Assembly: GCA_016987375.1 (NCBI GenBank)
Contig: PJRA01000493.1
Location: 349,852 to 413,851, forward strand
Origin: Brachionus koreanus
Taxonomy: Eukaryota; Rotifera; Eurotatoria; Ploima; Brachionidae
Direction of reading: 5' to 3'
Length of the DNA stretch: 64,000 bases
Below, one piece after another: positions 48,101 to 59,400 of this stretch (its first letter is position 1; the number at the start of each line of letters is the position of its first letter). The notes beneath the pieces were generated by a model. The model had not been told where the DNA came from. It saw only the letters and a list, made by a program, of their open reading frames with translations, and searched no databases. A program made the position numbers and the translations under genes.

Positions 48101-49625
48101 TATAATTTTCAAAATTCCTTCAGATATTTTTCATTAATGATATGAAGATATTATTTAAATGATTTATTGGAAGAATTTTTTGTATAAAGCTATAGTTTCA
48201 GGTGTCATTAGCAATATCAAAGTTATTAAATAGATAAATAGCTCTGTAATTAAATCTTGATCAACCAAATTTTCCTTGAATTTCTCGTACTTTCAGTTCA
48301 AAGTATCAAAAATTAATTAAAATGAATTAATTTTTGTTGCAAAATGTGCTTAATTTTCATGCTATAAAATGAAAAAAGATAAGATCACACAAAGGGTTGA
48401 AAAAACGCCTCCGGGTTTTATTAACATTTATAATTTTTAATTTTATTAAAAAAAATAAACAATTATAACTTAAAAAATTTTTTAAAATTAATAATTTTTA
48501 TTTATTTAAGAATTCATATCGTTTTCAATTCTATGCGTTATTGCTCTTCTAATATTAATTTTTTATATTGCGCCAAAATACGGTCACACTAATGTGTTTA
48601 TTTACATACTTATATGCTCAATATTGGGCGCTTTTACAGTCATGTCCTGTAAAGGTCTTTCACTTGGCATTAAAGAGATGTTTTTTACTCAACCAAGCGT
48701 ATCATTTGTATACACGTATTTTTTTGCTCTCTTAGTCATCTGCTGTATAATCATTCAAATGAATTATCTGAACAAATCATTGGACTTGTTCAATACACCA
48801 ATTGTGACAACTATTTATTACGTGTTGTTTACTCTTTTCGTGATGATAGCCAGTGCAATCTTGTTCAAAGAACTTCTAAACGTTTCCTTTACAGATTTTG
48901 TCGGGTGTATAAGTGGTTTTTCAACAATAATTTGTGCTTTGTTTTTGATTCAATTTTTCAAAACAAGTCCTGAGGATGGAAACCAAAATAAAAACTCTAA
49001 TTTGACAAAAAATGACAATAGCAACTTGTTTAATTTGATTTTAAGTAATTCAAAAAAGATGAATCACGAATCAAACAATTTAATTGAAAGCTATGGACTG
49101 CATGATTTTAACGAAAAAGATAATCATCAACCAGAAAACATCCAACACTCAAGCCAAATATGCTCAAAACAAAATTCAAATGATTTAATTCAAAATTCTT
49201 CTGTGTTTAAAATGACTGAGGCGTTTGTGAGAAATACAGAACTTGGATCAAATAGTCTAAGTCAAAATAGGTCTATAATAAAAAGGATTTCAAACAATTA
49301 CAAAAACTTTCAGCAAAACATTTTAAATTCAAGATCCCCATCCGGATACACACAAGTTCCATTGAATCAAGCGGATGAGGAAGGCTTTTCCAATGAAGAG
49401 TGTGACCTTGAGTTTGATATAAGTCAACATAAAAACAATAAAAAATACAATTTCCTTATAAATAAAGATGAAAACGAACTGATGTCAAACAAACCGGTTA
49501 AAAATAGGTCTTCAACTAAAAGTAGCAGTTTTAATGAAAATATACTTGTTAAGAATACTAGTACAGAAAGCCTAAGTGACGATCCGAATTCAGCCAATAA
49601 ATCTCTCATTGAACTAAGATCTTAG
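45119..49625 (+). CDS. NIPA-like magnesium transporter
   Basis: Four exons: 45119-45329, 45382-45438, 45493-45744 and 48511-49625, in phase, 544 residues. Membrane protein of the NIPA (DUF803) family, which carries Mg2+ across plasma and endosomal membranes. Visible segments: [20 protein letters not shown] (first helix) with [99 protein letters not shown]; then further helices in the last exon ([70 protein letters not shown]). A ~220-residue Ser/Asn-rich cytoplasmic tail ends the protein, longer than usual for the family. Intron 3 is 2.8 kb and holds a hAT-type MITE. AATAAA lies at 49669-49674. Confidence 0.93.
47025..47337. mobile_element. hAT-type MITE with 8-bp target-site duplication
   Basis: Terminal inverted repeats AGTGATGTT (47033-47041) and AACATCACT (47321-47329) are perfect, and similarity continues inwards (GGTTTAGC against CGTTAACC). 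Directly flanking 8-mers TAAAAAAT (47025-47032) and TATAAAAT (47330-47337) agree at 7 of 8 positions, as expected for a hAT target-site duplication. The ~297-bp body is AT-rich with no coding potential. It lies within intron 3 of the NIPA-like gene. Confidence 0.75.
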
Positions 49626-50149
49626 TTTAATTGTTTAGAAAATTTTTCACTCAAAATTTGCGATCTGTAATAAAATGTTCTAAATTTTTTTTCTTGTTTT
49701 TTTTACTTAATTTTTAAAATAATATTCTTCTTATCCTCAAGTTCTTAAATAATTAAAAAAAAAATGCATTAATTTAATGTTTTAATGATATTTAGATTAT
49801 TACTAAATTTATTTTTTCTAAATTTAAATTAAAGCATAATTTTTGTTTGATGAATAAAAATTTTGAAAAATTTTTAAAATTTATTATTATATTTTCTAAA
49901 CTAAATTTCTTTTTTTTTTTAAATTAAATAAAAAAAAAACAAAAATGTAAATTTTTTTATTTGATCCAAACACTTTTAAATGTATTTTTTTTGTAAAATT
50001 ACAATCTTTTTTCAATAGCTTAAAAATAAAGCTTTCAAATTAAAAAAATAATTCTAAATACATTTAAGACTTTTAGGTCAGTTTAAGACATGGACATTCT
50101 TGTCAAACAGCCATCCATGAGTAAGAATATAAATGAAATAAAAAAAAAA
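49626..50149. other. 3' flank of the NIPA-like gene, nothing further seen
   Basis: AT-rich sequence after the transporter stop; apart from the AATAAA at 49669-49674 I see no feature before the LINE relic that begins near 50150. Confidence 0.5.
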
Positions 50150-50620
50150 AAGAAATTGTCTCGTCTAAACCCTGCTTGTTCTTCACTAGATGTAACATCC
50201 AAGGAGTTCCTGAATCTTTCCAGAATTATTCTGCAGAGCACCATGTTTGCTATTGGTAGCAATGTTATTCCTCGCCGAATGTCTCAGATCATTTTGTTAC
50301 CTTCCTTAAGGAGCTCGACTATCAGGTTATCTGCTATATCTGCTTTTGAGAGCCTTTATTGCAGTTTCTATTTCTTTTTGGCTTGGCACTTATGTGTCAA
50401 TCTTCAGTGCTAGCTGATTCAGGTTGTAAATACTCTTAAAGCTCTGATCTATTAAGAACTTCTTTAAAGGGATCAACCCATCTATGTCCTTGCTCTCTTT
50501 CAGTTGTCAAGTCACAATATTCTTTGTCTTTCACTTAAGTTGTTCTTCTTTGTGAGGAGCAACATATCGCATTAGTGATCTTGTGTAGCAAATGTATGTC
50601 CTTTTTGAGCTGGCTTTTTC
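50150..50620 (-). pseudogene. RTE-like LINE reverse-transcriptase relic
   Basis: On the minus strand, with frame corrections, the sequence reads LTTEREQ/RWVDHFKEVLNR (near 50500-50460), KKEIETAIKALKS (near 50380-50345), IELLKEG, then RGITLLPIANMVLCRIILER and FRNSLDVTSSEEQAGFRR (near 50285-50160). This is the N-terminal half of an RTE/CR1-clade reverse transcriptase (the RGI-LL and EEQAGFR motifs). The block is less AT-rich than its flanks. Several indels make it inactive. The plus-strand open frame at 50090-50413 is its antisense shadow. Confidence 0.82.
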
Positions 50621-50986
50621 TACTTGGCTAGTACACAAATTTCAATTAACAGACTTTATTCGATTTTTTGAAAACCAATGGAGTTTTATTAATTATTTTA
50701 AATTTTAAGATTCAAAATACAATATGCCTGGGTAGTTTTCATTCAGAACACCTTAAATTAAATTAATTTCTTTTAGCAATATTTTTCTATAATTTTAATC
50801 CTAATAATTTTCTGAACAAACAATTTAAATTAAGCTTTGAAAATTATTTCAATTTATTTGAAATTGATCTATTTTTAAAAATAATAGAAAAATATTTAAT
50901 ACAAAAGAAAAAAAATGATTGAAAATTTTGAAGCTAGAAAACAATTTATTTATTATATATAAGAGAAAAAAATATTTTTTAAAAAA

Positions 50987-53900
50987 TTAGACGAAAAATT
51001 TTTTTGACGAGGATAACATATCATCTGCGTCGTTTAGTGAAGACTCATCATCTAATCTCGACTTGTCATAGCTTGTTTCATAATCGGTCATATTTTGGCT
51101 ACTCAAGTCGTTATTCGAAGTTTTTCTAATGCTTCCAGTTGAAAGATAATTAACACTTAAAAAATTTAAATTAACATCTGATCCTGGCTCGATCGGAGTG
51201 CTTTGCTTTTGTTCAATGTTTTTTAGCCTGTTATCACTATTGCGTGCAGATTTGGTTGAAGTAGTTAGTAAAGTCGCATTTGTCACTGTCAAATAATCTT
51301 CGGCATCATTTTCATCATCAATATACAAATTAACATCATTCATCAAACTGGGTTTAATTTTTTTGTCTTCTTCATGTTTAGTTAAGTCTCTTGAATCTGA
51401 ATCATACTGAGGAAAACATATCTTTGGACTTTCTTTTATTTTAAACTTTGAATTCGCTTCACTTAAGTTAGTTGGTATTAAAAGATGGGATATTTTTCCA
51501 GGACCCCGTCTAATCGTGTAATGAGGCTTTTTGCTCTTTACATTATTTAAACAAAATTTACACAATATTTTTTTATTCTCATTTGAATTTGAATTTGAAT
51601 GATTATTGCTGGACTCAAAAGTAATGCTATCAGATCTATTTAACAAATACTTATCACACTGCTCTTTGTTTTGTTTTATTTTCCCTAAATGATACATGGA
51701 ATTTTGACCAACAAATTGACGCCTAGTTTGCCACATAATAAATGGAAATTTGCGCTTAAACGAAAACGATAACAAATTTTTGTTTTGAAAACAAAATTTA
51801 ATGCTGTTTTCGCGTCTAAGCTCCTCCAAATCAGATGGCTCATAGGTGCATATTACGCTACCATTAACAACATTCAATAAATCTGTGCTACTAAATCGAA
51901 TATTTTGATTTTGTTTTGCTTTTTTTGAAAATTCTTCGCGTCGCGCATCCTCTGTGTTCATTGTTAAAAATCTTAAAACTAACAAATTTATTGACGATGC
52001 CACTACCGTCAAGCCAAAAAGTATGAACGTAAACGATAAGACAACATAGCCTGTATTTGACAAGTCATTTCTTTCCTTAACAAAAAGAAAATTAAAACTT
52101 TATAACATTTTTTATTTTTTAAATTTACTTGAAGAGCCTTTTTAATAAAGTTTATTTCAAAAAAATTTTATTATATTATTTTATTAGTTAAGAATTAATA
52201 ACTTACGACATAATCACCGAAACCAATAGTGGTTAGAGTGATAACACAGTAATAGATGGCATTAAAGTAAGTCCAGCCTTCGTAATGTGAAAACATTGCT
52301 GCTCCACCTGCAATCACAATGAAGGATAGCACGCCGGCGACAAACACCATTTCAGTCTGATTTACTTCTGTGTTTTTGAATCTAACACATTTTTTTACAA
52401 GTTGTATACAAAACGAGGAAAAATAGTTGAGACGTTCACCAACTGATTGAAACATAACTAGACAAAGAGGAATTCCAATCAAGGCATACAACATACAAAA
52501 CGATTTACCGGGTATTGTTTGCGGCGTACTATGTCCATAGCCTTTAAACAATTTTTAAATTATGGCAATTAAATTTTTAGTGTTTTAAACAATACCAATT
52601 GTGGTTATCACGGTAAGACTAAAATAAAATGCCCCGGTGAATTTCCTTTAAAATTTTAATTTTTTAAATATAACTAAAAATTAAAGCAAAGAAAATTTAT
52701 TTATGTTATTTTAAATTCAAAAATAATTATTTAGAGCTACATTTTGACTCAAATCTTGTGAATTATTAAATAAATTTTTTGTTTAAAAAAAAGAAATTTA
52801 TTTGAATTTAAAAAAAATATTATATTTTACTAACAAATTCTAAACGACTAGCTAGGATTTAGTTTTTTTTCAATTTCTAAAAGCGTCAGTTATTTATAAA
52901 AATAAAACTAATTAACTTGAAATGGTCTGTTTAAACAAAAAATTTTTGGTTAAAATGCTGCAATATTGTACTTTTTACAGAAGTATATTTTAAGTAAACA
53001 TTCAATGAAAAACTTATTTTTGTGAAATTCAAATACAAACAAATAAAAAATTCTTTCTTTTTTGATAAATTAAAATTTACTAAAATATATAGTATTTTCA
53101 AAAAAATTCTCAATAAAAGTGCAACATATTTAGTTGCACATTTTTATCAAGAACAAAATTTTTACTTTTTTTTTTTTTTAAATCTAAACATTTTATTATT
53201 AGACAATAAATCAAATCTTAAATTTTTATTTAGTATTCAAGCATTTTAAAAATCCTCTATCTTTTTGTTCTATAAATTTTCGATAGAAATCACCAAATCT
53301 TAAATAAATTAGGATTAAAACTTAAATTATGGTTTTAAGAAACCCATCCAGTCATCTAGTTTTAATTAATTATCTGCCCGTTAGACTAAAAATAAGTTTC
53401 TACTCTTTGCAGATGACTGAAAGATATTGTAACAAATTTATTATTTAAGCTATTTTTTATTTGTATTTTTAATTCTACTTCAAGATGTTATAGAATGGGT
53501 CCTATTTAATGGTTCATTATTTTTTGGTTTTTTCCTTTTTAAAATAACAAAAATGGTCTTTTGTGGGTAAAAAAAAAGTGCCAATATTTAAAAAGTTTAG
53601 TAAAAATTTAAAAAAAATAAAATTAAATGGTAAGTTTGCTGATTATATTTTTTTAGTTGGTGTAATGAGTGGTCAAAAGATCTAAATTTTTGAAAATGGG
53701 AGATTATAAGCTACGGTCTGAATCAAATGTTTCTTAATAGGTTATGACTGATTTATAGTAAATATCATATTATCTAAAGACTTCTTATCCGTAGACTTAG
53801 GAACTTGCATTTAATTTGTCTAGATAACTAAATTTGAAATTATTAATCAGCCGGGCTTTCCAGTATTAACTTCAATATAAAAGCCTAGTAATGTCTCATA

Positions 53901-55320
53901 TCAAATATTCAAATTTTACTTTTCTTTTTTATCTTAAGGAGCTTATGCTCGAACAGAAAAACAAATAAATAAAAATATTTGTATGATTTTGTATGATTAT
54001 TTAAAATATTTGTAATAAAAATATATGGAGTATTCTGATTTTTTTTTATCCACTAATTTATTTTCTCAGTTTGTTACACAAAATCTTCAATCAGATTTCA
54101 CGCACTTTGGCATTGCAATTTAATATTATTCTAATGAATGCACTTCAGCTCTTGCTTTTTTTAACACTAGAAGCACCAAGCATTTTTTCAGGTTTTTTAA
54201 TTCATAAATTATTTTATAAAAAAACTAAAATAATTTTATAAAATAATATCATTTTTTAAAGAAAATTTTAAAATCTACATAATTCGAAAAAAATATATTT
54301 ATTTGAAAAATCCATTCATAAGATATGAGGATTTAAAAATTCTTCAAATGAGTCAAAATGACTTGTTTGGTGCTTCTAGTGTTAATGGAGATTGACCTGT
54401 AGATGCTTGAAAGATATTTTGCACGTAAAATGTTAAAAAGAAATATACTTGTCGATTAAACGAAATGTACCCAACATATGTGAGCTAAGAAAAACTTCAA
54501 AAATTTCAATCCAAATGTAATTATTCTCGAAATTTTATTCAATATATGTAAAAGTCAATTTTATTTAACACTCAAAGGCCGGATGGATCTTTTAAAACCT
54601 TTTTTTTCAATCATATCTTAAATAAAAAATATTAAAAAATTATTTAATTTTTATTACAAAAAATTTTTTTTTCATTAAAAAAAAGTAAAAAAACGAGTCA
54701 AATAAAATGTGTCGAAAAAACCCTCCGATCTTTGATTAATTCTTGTTAATAATTAGAATTGTTTGAATAGAATTATATTTCCTTTTTGATAAAATTTAAC
54801 TGAATCATAGTAAAATATTTTCTAAAACTACATGGAATATGTTGCACTTTTTTAAGCTAAAAATTATTTTCTTCAAAACCAAAAAGTTAAAAAAGATAAA
54901 GCATTAATGAGATTAAATTTTGTTTTTGATATGATTAGCATCACAATGCTCTAAACTTGCATTTATTTTAATTTTATAAAATTTATGATTTTTTTCTGAA
55001 GCAACTGTAGCTCTCTACAGATTAATAAATAAATAAAAAATAAAAATAACAAGTCTTTCATGAATTTATTAAAGCAAATAAACCTACCATTGAGGAAATT
55101 TTCGATATGCATGGTATTTGTTGACTATGTCTTCCAAATTTTTGTACTCATCTTGACTGATATTGTATTTTTTTTTATAATCGATTTCAGAATTTTCTAG
55201 ATCTTGCTTGATTGATTCTTCAGTCTGACTCTCGAGAGCGTCGAATATGGCAGCGCCCATGAGCAAATATGTAAATGTTGAAACAATAAATGATAATGTG
55301 CGAACATTCTGCTTTTTCAT
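50987..55320 (-). CDS. TASK-like two-pore-domain potassium channel
   Basis: Four exons: 55320-55088, 52645-52596 (50 nt), 52541-52207 and 52075-50987, in phase, 568 residues. A K2P channel carrying background K+ current at the plasma membrane. First helix MKKQNVRTLSFIVSTFTYLL with GAAIFDALES, an extracellular cap region, pore 1 TVITTIGYGHSTP, helices 2-3 (CMLYALIGIPLCLVMFQSVG, FVAGVLSFIVIAGGAAMF), pore 2 TLTTIGFGDYV, and helix 4 (FTFILFGLTVVASSINLLVL) followed by RFLTMNTEDARREE. These closely follow the TASK subgroup (KCNK3/KCNK9 type). The His right after the first GYG is the position of the TASK pH sensor. The C-terminal tail of about 300 residues is Ser/Asn-rich and longer than in vertebrate TASK channels. 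Intron 1 is about 2.4 kb and contains a piggyBac-type MITE. Minus AATAAA lies near 50945. Confidence 0.95.
54161..54385. mobile_element. piggyBac-type MITE flanked by TTAA
   Basis: TTAA (54161-54164) is followed by CACTAGAAGCACCAA (54165-54179); the exact reverse complement occupies 54367-54381 and is followed by TTAA (54382-54385). A 15-bp perfect terminal inverted repeat with TTAA duplication is the signature of piggyBac-type insertion. The ~187-bp interior is AT-rich and non-coding. It lies inside intron 1 of the TASK-like gene. Confidence 0.85.
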
Positions 55321-56448
55321 TATTACTCAATGCAACTGCTGCATAATCAATCGGTCCGAATTGGAATTGATTTATTACGAAAAAATTTTACAACAAAACA
55401 AAAAAACAGCTATCTAATAACTATGCTATTTGATCATTAAATTACCCTGATGCTATTTTATTTATGTTTGATTCTAGCTAAAATAAAATTTTAATTATAA
55501 TCAAGACTGGCACCACATTTACGTCAGTAAATAATAGAATCTAAGAGGCATAACTGATAGAAATGAAATTTATTATTTAATTTTAGCCGAGTTTCTGTAG
55601 CTGATTTTAAAAATTATAGTAAACTAGCTCAGCATTATAATAATTTTGGCATCCGTTTTCAGGGTTCAATAGCAAGACTTGCGATGATTTGAGTTAGCTT
55701 ATTTATACCACAAAAACAGCAATAATAATAACAATAATAATAATAAAAATGATAATATTTCAAAAAAAATATGTTCGGATTTTGTGGTTAGTTGAGTCAA
55801 AATTTATGAATACAACTTAGCCGAGAATTTAATTTAAAGGAACAAATAGTTGAGAAATTTCAATCATAATTAGATTGAGGCTTTTTGTTAAATTAAACTT
55901 ATATTTATTAGCCTAATGCTTCTATCAATGCTCAAGCTATTATGCTGCACTACCACTTTAATCATAATTCTTATTTTAATTATGACTCTTAATCATTACT
56001 ACTTGCTCTTTCTCTAATGTGCTAATATTTCATCAACTCGATTCTAATTGGACTGGGAACAGCATTTCTAGATTATTGGGTTTATTTTTATAGTTGCAAA
56101 TCGCAAATGAATTTTTTAAAAACAATTAAAATTCTGTGTTTAATTTTCAAAAGAAAATCAATAAACTAACTTGTAGAATATTTTATGATAAATTTAAAAA
56201 TCAAGTCTTTAAGCTTAACCAAGAGAATTGTTTTTTCTCTCTCTCTCTCTTTTTCTTCACTTCACCCGGCAGGAAAGCATTAAATCCCTGGAATAAATTG
56301 TTTATCAAAAATCATGCAAAAAAAAATGAAAAAAACAAATTGACAGTGTTTTATTTTTTAACTAATTTAGCTAATTTTTAAAATTAATTTTTTTTTTATG
56401 CATAAAAAAAAACAACAAACAATTAATTCTCACATAAACCAGCTTAAT
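55321..56448. other. Spacer between the channel and gamma-glutamyltransferase genes
   Basis: Contains a short AAT/ACA-rich microsatellite (about 55720-55760) and a CT run (about 56237-56255). A minus AATAAA (TTTATT near 56350) fits the 3' end of the gamma-glutamyltransferase gene. No gene is supported. Confidence 0.5.
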
Positions 56449-59400
56449 TCATATTCCGTCAGGTCTTCCGCCTTTTAAAACAACAAATTAAAAACAAATA
56501 AGAAAAAGTTAATCGTTTAAATTTCACCTTTTCTTGGGTCAGAATATGCATTTATTAACTTGTTCGACTGAATGCTATCTACTATTTGAATTCCTTGGAT
56601 AACCGAGCCTCCAAAATTAAAACATTTTTTCTTATGTCCTTTTTCAATAATGCCCATTTCAATTTCCTTAAAAAATAAATAATGAAAAAAAATGCTAAAA
56701 TTGAGTCTTTAATTTTATTACTTTTGAAAAACCAGATTCAATTTCAAGATTATTAGGATAAAGTTGATGATGAATTCGACGTGAGTCGATAGCTTCTTTA
56801 ATGTTCATGTTCAAATAGAGAGTTTTTATTGCCACCTTTGAAACATTTTATTCCATAGCTTTTCCAATTTTAACATTATAAATTAAAAAATACTTGGGAT
56901 ACTGCTGAAATTATTTTTGAGCCACCAGATGCACCCAAAATCAAACGAACATTATTGTTTTTATCAACTACTATTATCGGACACATTGAAGATAAGGCAC
57001 GTTTGCCAGGCTTAATGAAATTTGCCTCGGTTGGCTCAAAGCCAAACGAATTTGTAAGACCAGGTGTGGAAAAATCGTCCATTATATCATTATAAAGTAT
57101 ACCTGTATATTTTCCTGCATATTTGGCGCCAAAGCTTAAACCAAATAAACAATTTTGATTCAAAAAAAAAAAATTTATTATACTAATTGTTTATTGTTGA
57201 AGTGATGGACACTGCATCACCATTTTCAGAATAGACCGATATGTGCGCTTTTTATTTAAATTAAATTTTAATTTATAAAATATAATTTTTTAAAACTAAC
57301 CCGTTCCAGCATCTTGCTTTTCAAGAGCTGAACCGTAATATGAAGTTTGAAATGTTTTATTGTCCTTTATTTTATCTCTTGTTGTGTCAATGAATGATTC
57401 GTTTTGAAGATCATTTAAAATCTTTTTTAAAAATATTTAAAATAAATAGGACAAATAAATTATCGAACTCTGAAAATGTAAAGTAAAATTAAAGGTGAGT
57501 CAAAAATTTTTTCTAATTTATCAAGAAAAAAAAGCTGATCTTCAAAATATAAAGTCTTTAGCCATCTATGAGTCAATAGTTCAATTCCTATCTTGAACGA
57601 TTCACGGCTGTTGGAGCCAAAAAAAACTCAGGACTGTGCTTTTCAACTTGGTCTTTGTTAGTAAAATGCGGTCCTAAAGAAAATGAGCCATTGAGCTAAA
57701 AAGATTATAATCAGAAGTAGAAAAATCTAGATATATACTGAATGAGGAACAAGTTTTATCTCTATCAGCTCTTTTACTTTTAGAATTTTGAGGTCTATGG
57801 TCATTTTGAACAAACAAAGCTTTTGGTTTACCAAAGAAGGATGTATTTTTTGAAGTGAAGTATACATTCATTCTTATTGTTCAGAATTAACTTCTGAATT
57901 TATTGCACGACCGTCCTAAACCAGCTCAAAGTGTATCACCCCTTGGAAATTTCAGCTAACACACATTATCGCCTTTTTTATCGAAGCATCCTCTTTTCAC
58001 AACTTGCTAAGCTGGCATTGATTTCTATTATCATAATTTCCAAAATAGATCCACTTTTCATGTTTTCTTTTTCATGTCTGTAAGCCTTGTTAATCAAATT
58101 AAGGTGACACGATATCGTCGATTGTGATGTGTAAAAGTTATTTGATAATTGGCAAGTACTAAGCTTGGGGTTGGTCCCAACAGCCTCTGAAACAGGAGAT
58201 GAATTGATTAAAATAACCACTATATTAATTTTTTCTTAACCAATCTTGTACTGTTCTTACTTTAAACACATTTTCACCTTCTCACAAATTGTTGTCAATA
58301 ATGATAAAACAATGCAAAATTTTCAAAATTTTAATTTCAAGTTTTTATTATCTTATAAAATTTCTTAGAATTAAATAAACAAAGAGCTAGAGCTATTTTG
58401 AAGAACATTCGATTGTGTTTATTTTAATATATAATATGGTTTAAAATTTTATAATTAAAAAGATGCCAAAATCTAATACACATATCCAACCTTTTTTAAA
58501 TGCAAAATTTTATGACTCAACATAATTAATTGAAGATTTGAAGTGTATTATGATTTTCCTTCTTCTTTAAACCTTTAATTTAGACATTTCTCTTTCTAAT
58601 TAACATCTTTTCCGCTCAGTGGCTCATTTTTCTTTAAAGTATCTCTTATTTATTATTTTACATTAGGTTTTTTGAAAAATGGCAAAGAATATGTGTAGTT
58701 TTTAATTAAAAATCTTAAAAATCAAAACTTTATAAATAAAAGTATGTCGGATGAGTCTTTTATCTGTTGATCGAATTCTGTCCAAGTGTTATAAAAAAAA
58801 TTATAGCTTATTTTTAAATCTTTGATGCAAATATTAAAAATGTACATCTCCTTAAAATCAAAGCTGGATCTTCACCTTAAAAATACTCCTCAAGTTGCCA
58901 AGAAAAAAGTTTTGGATCATTTTGAGTTCATAAGTCAACTTTAATTTTAAAAAGCTGTATATATTTAATCTTTTTCAAAAGCTTGATAAATTCCGTGTTA
59001 ATTTTTTTTAAGATTCAAAATTTGATTTTTCAGTTTATTCGTTTTTTAATTTAGAAGCAACAAAGGCTAACAAGAATATCTGACTTAAATATTTGCTTTT
59101 GAAAGAAATTTATAATGTATTTATTTTAACAGTTCTTACATTAGTAATATTCAAGTATTCTTCATCTGCTAAAAATGTTCGTTTTCCATAAGCATGTTTA
59201 AATGCTTCGGTTAATCTGTGGTAGAATAAAATTTTTGCCTCTTGACTCATTGAGCTTTCACTAGTTAGGTTGAATCCTTTTAAATTTTTTCAAATTAATA
59301 AATTAATTTAATTTAACTAATATTCTGCTACTTTTCATTAATTTGATGATAAATGGAACTAAAATTCCACTTGAGGGCGGTGGAGGTGTATAAATTCTCA

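Noticed and set aside
50090..50413. Plus-strand open frame of 107 residues as a gene
   Set aside because: Antisense of the RTE-like reverse-transcriptase relic, which reads meaningfully only on the minus strand.
57586..57610. tRNA B-box-like GTTCAATTCC
   Set aside because: Lies inside the mariner relic and has no A-box or cloverleaf around it.
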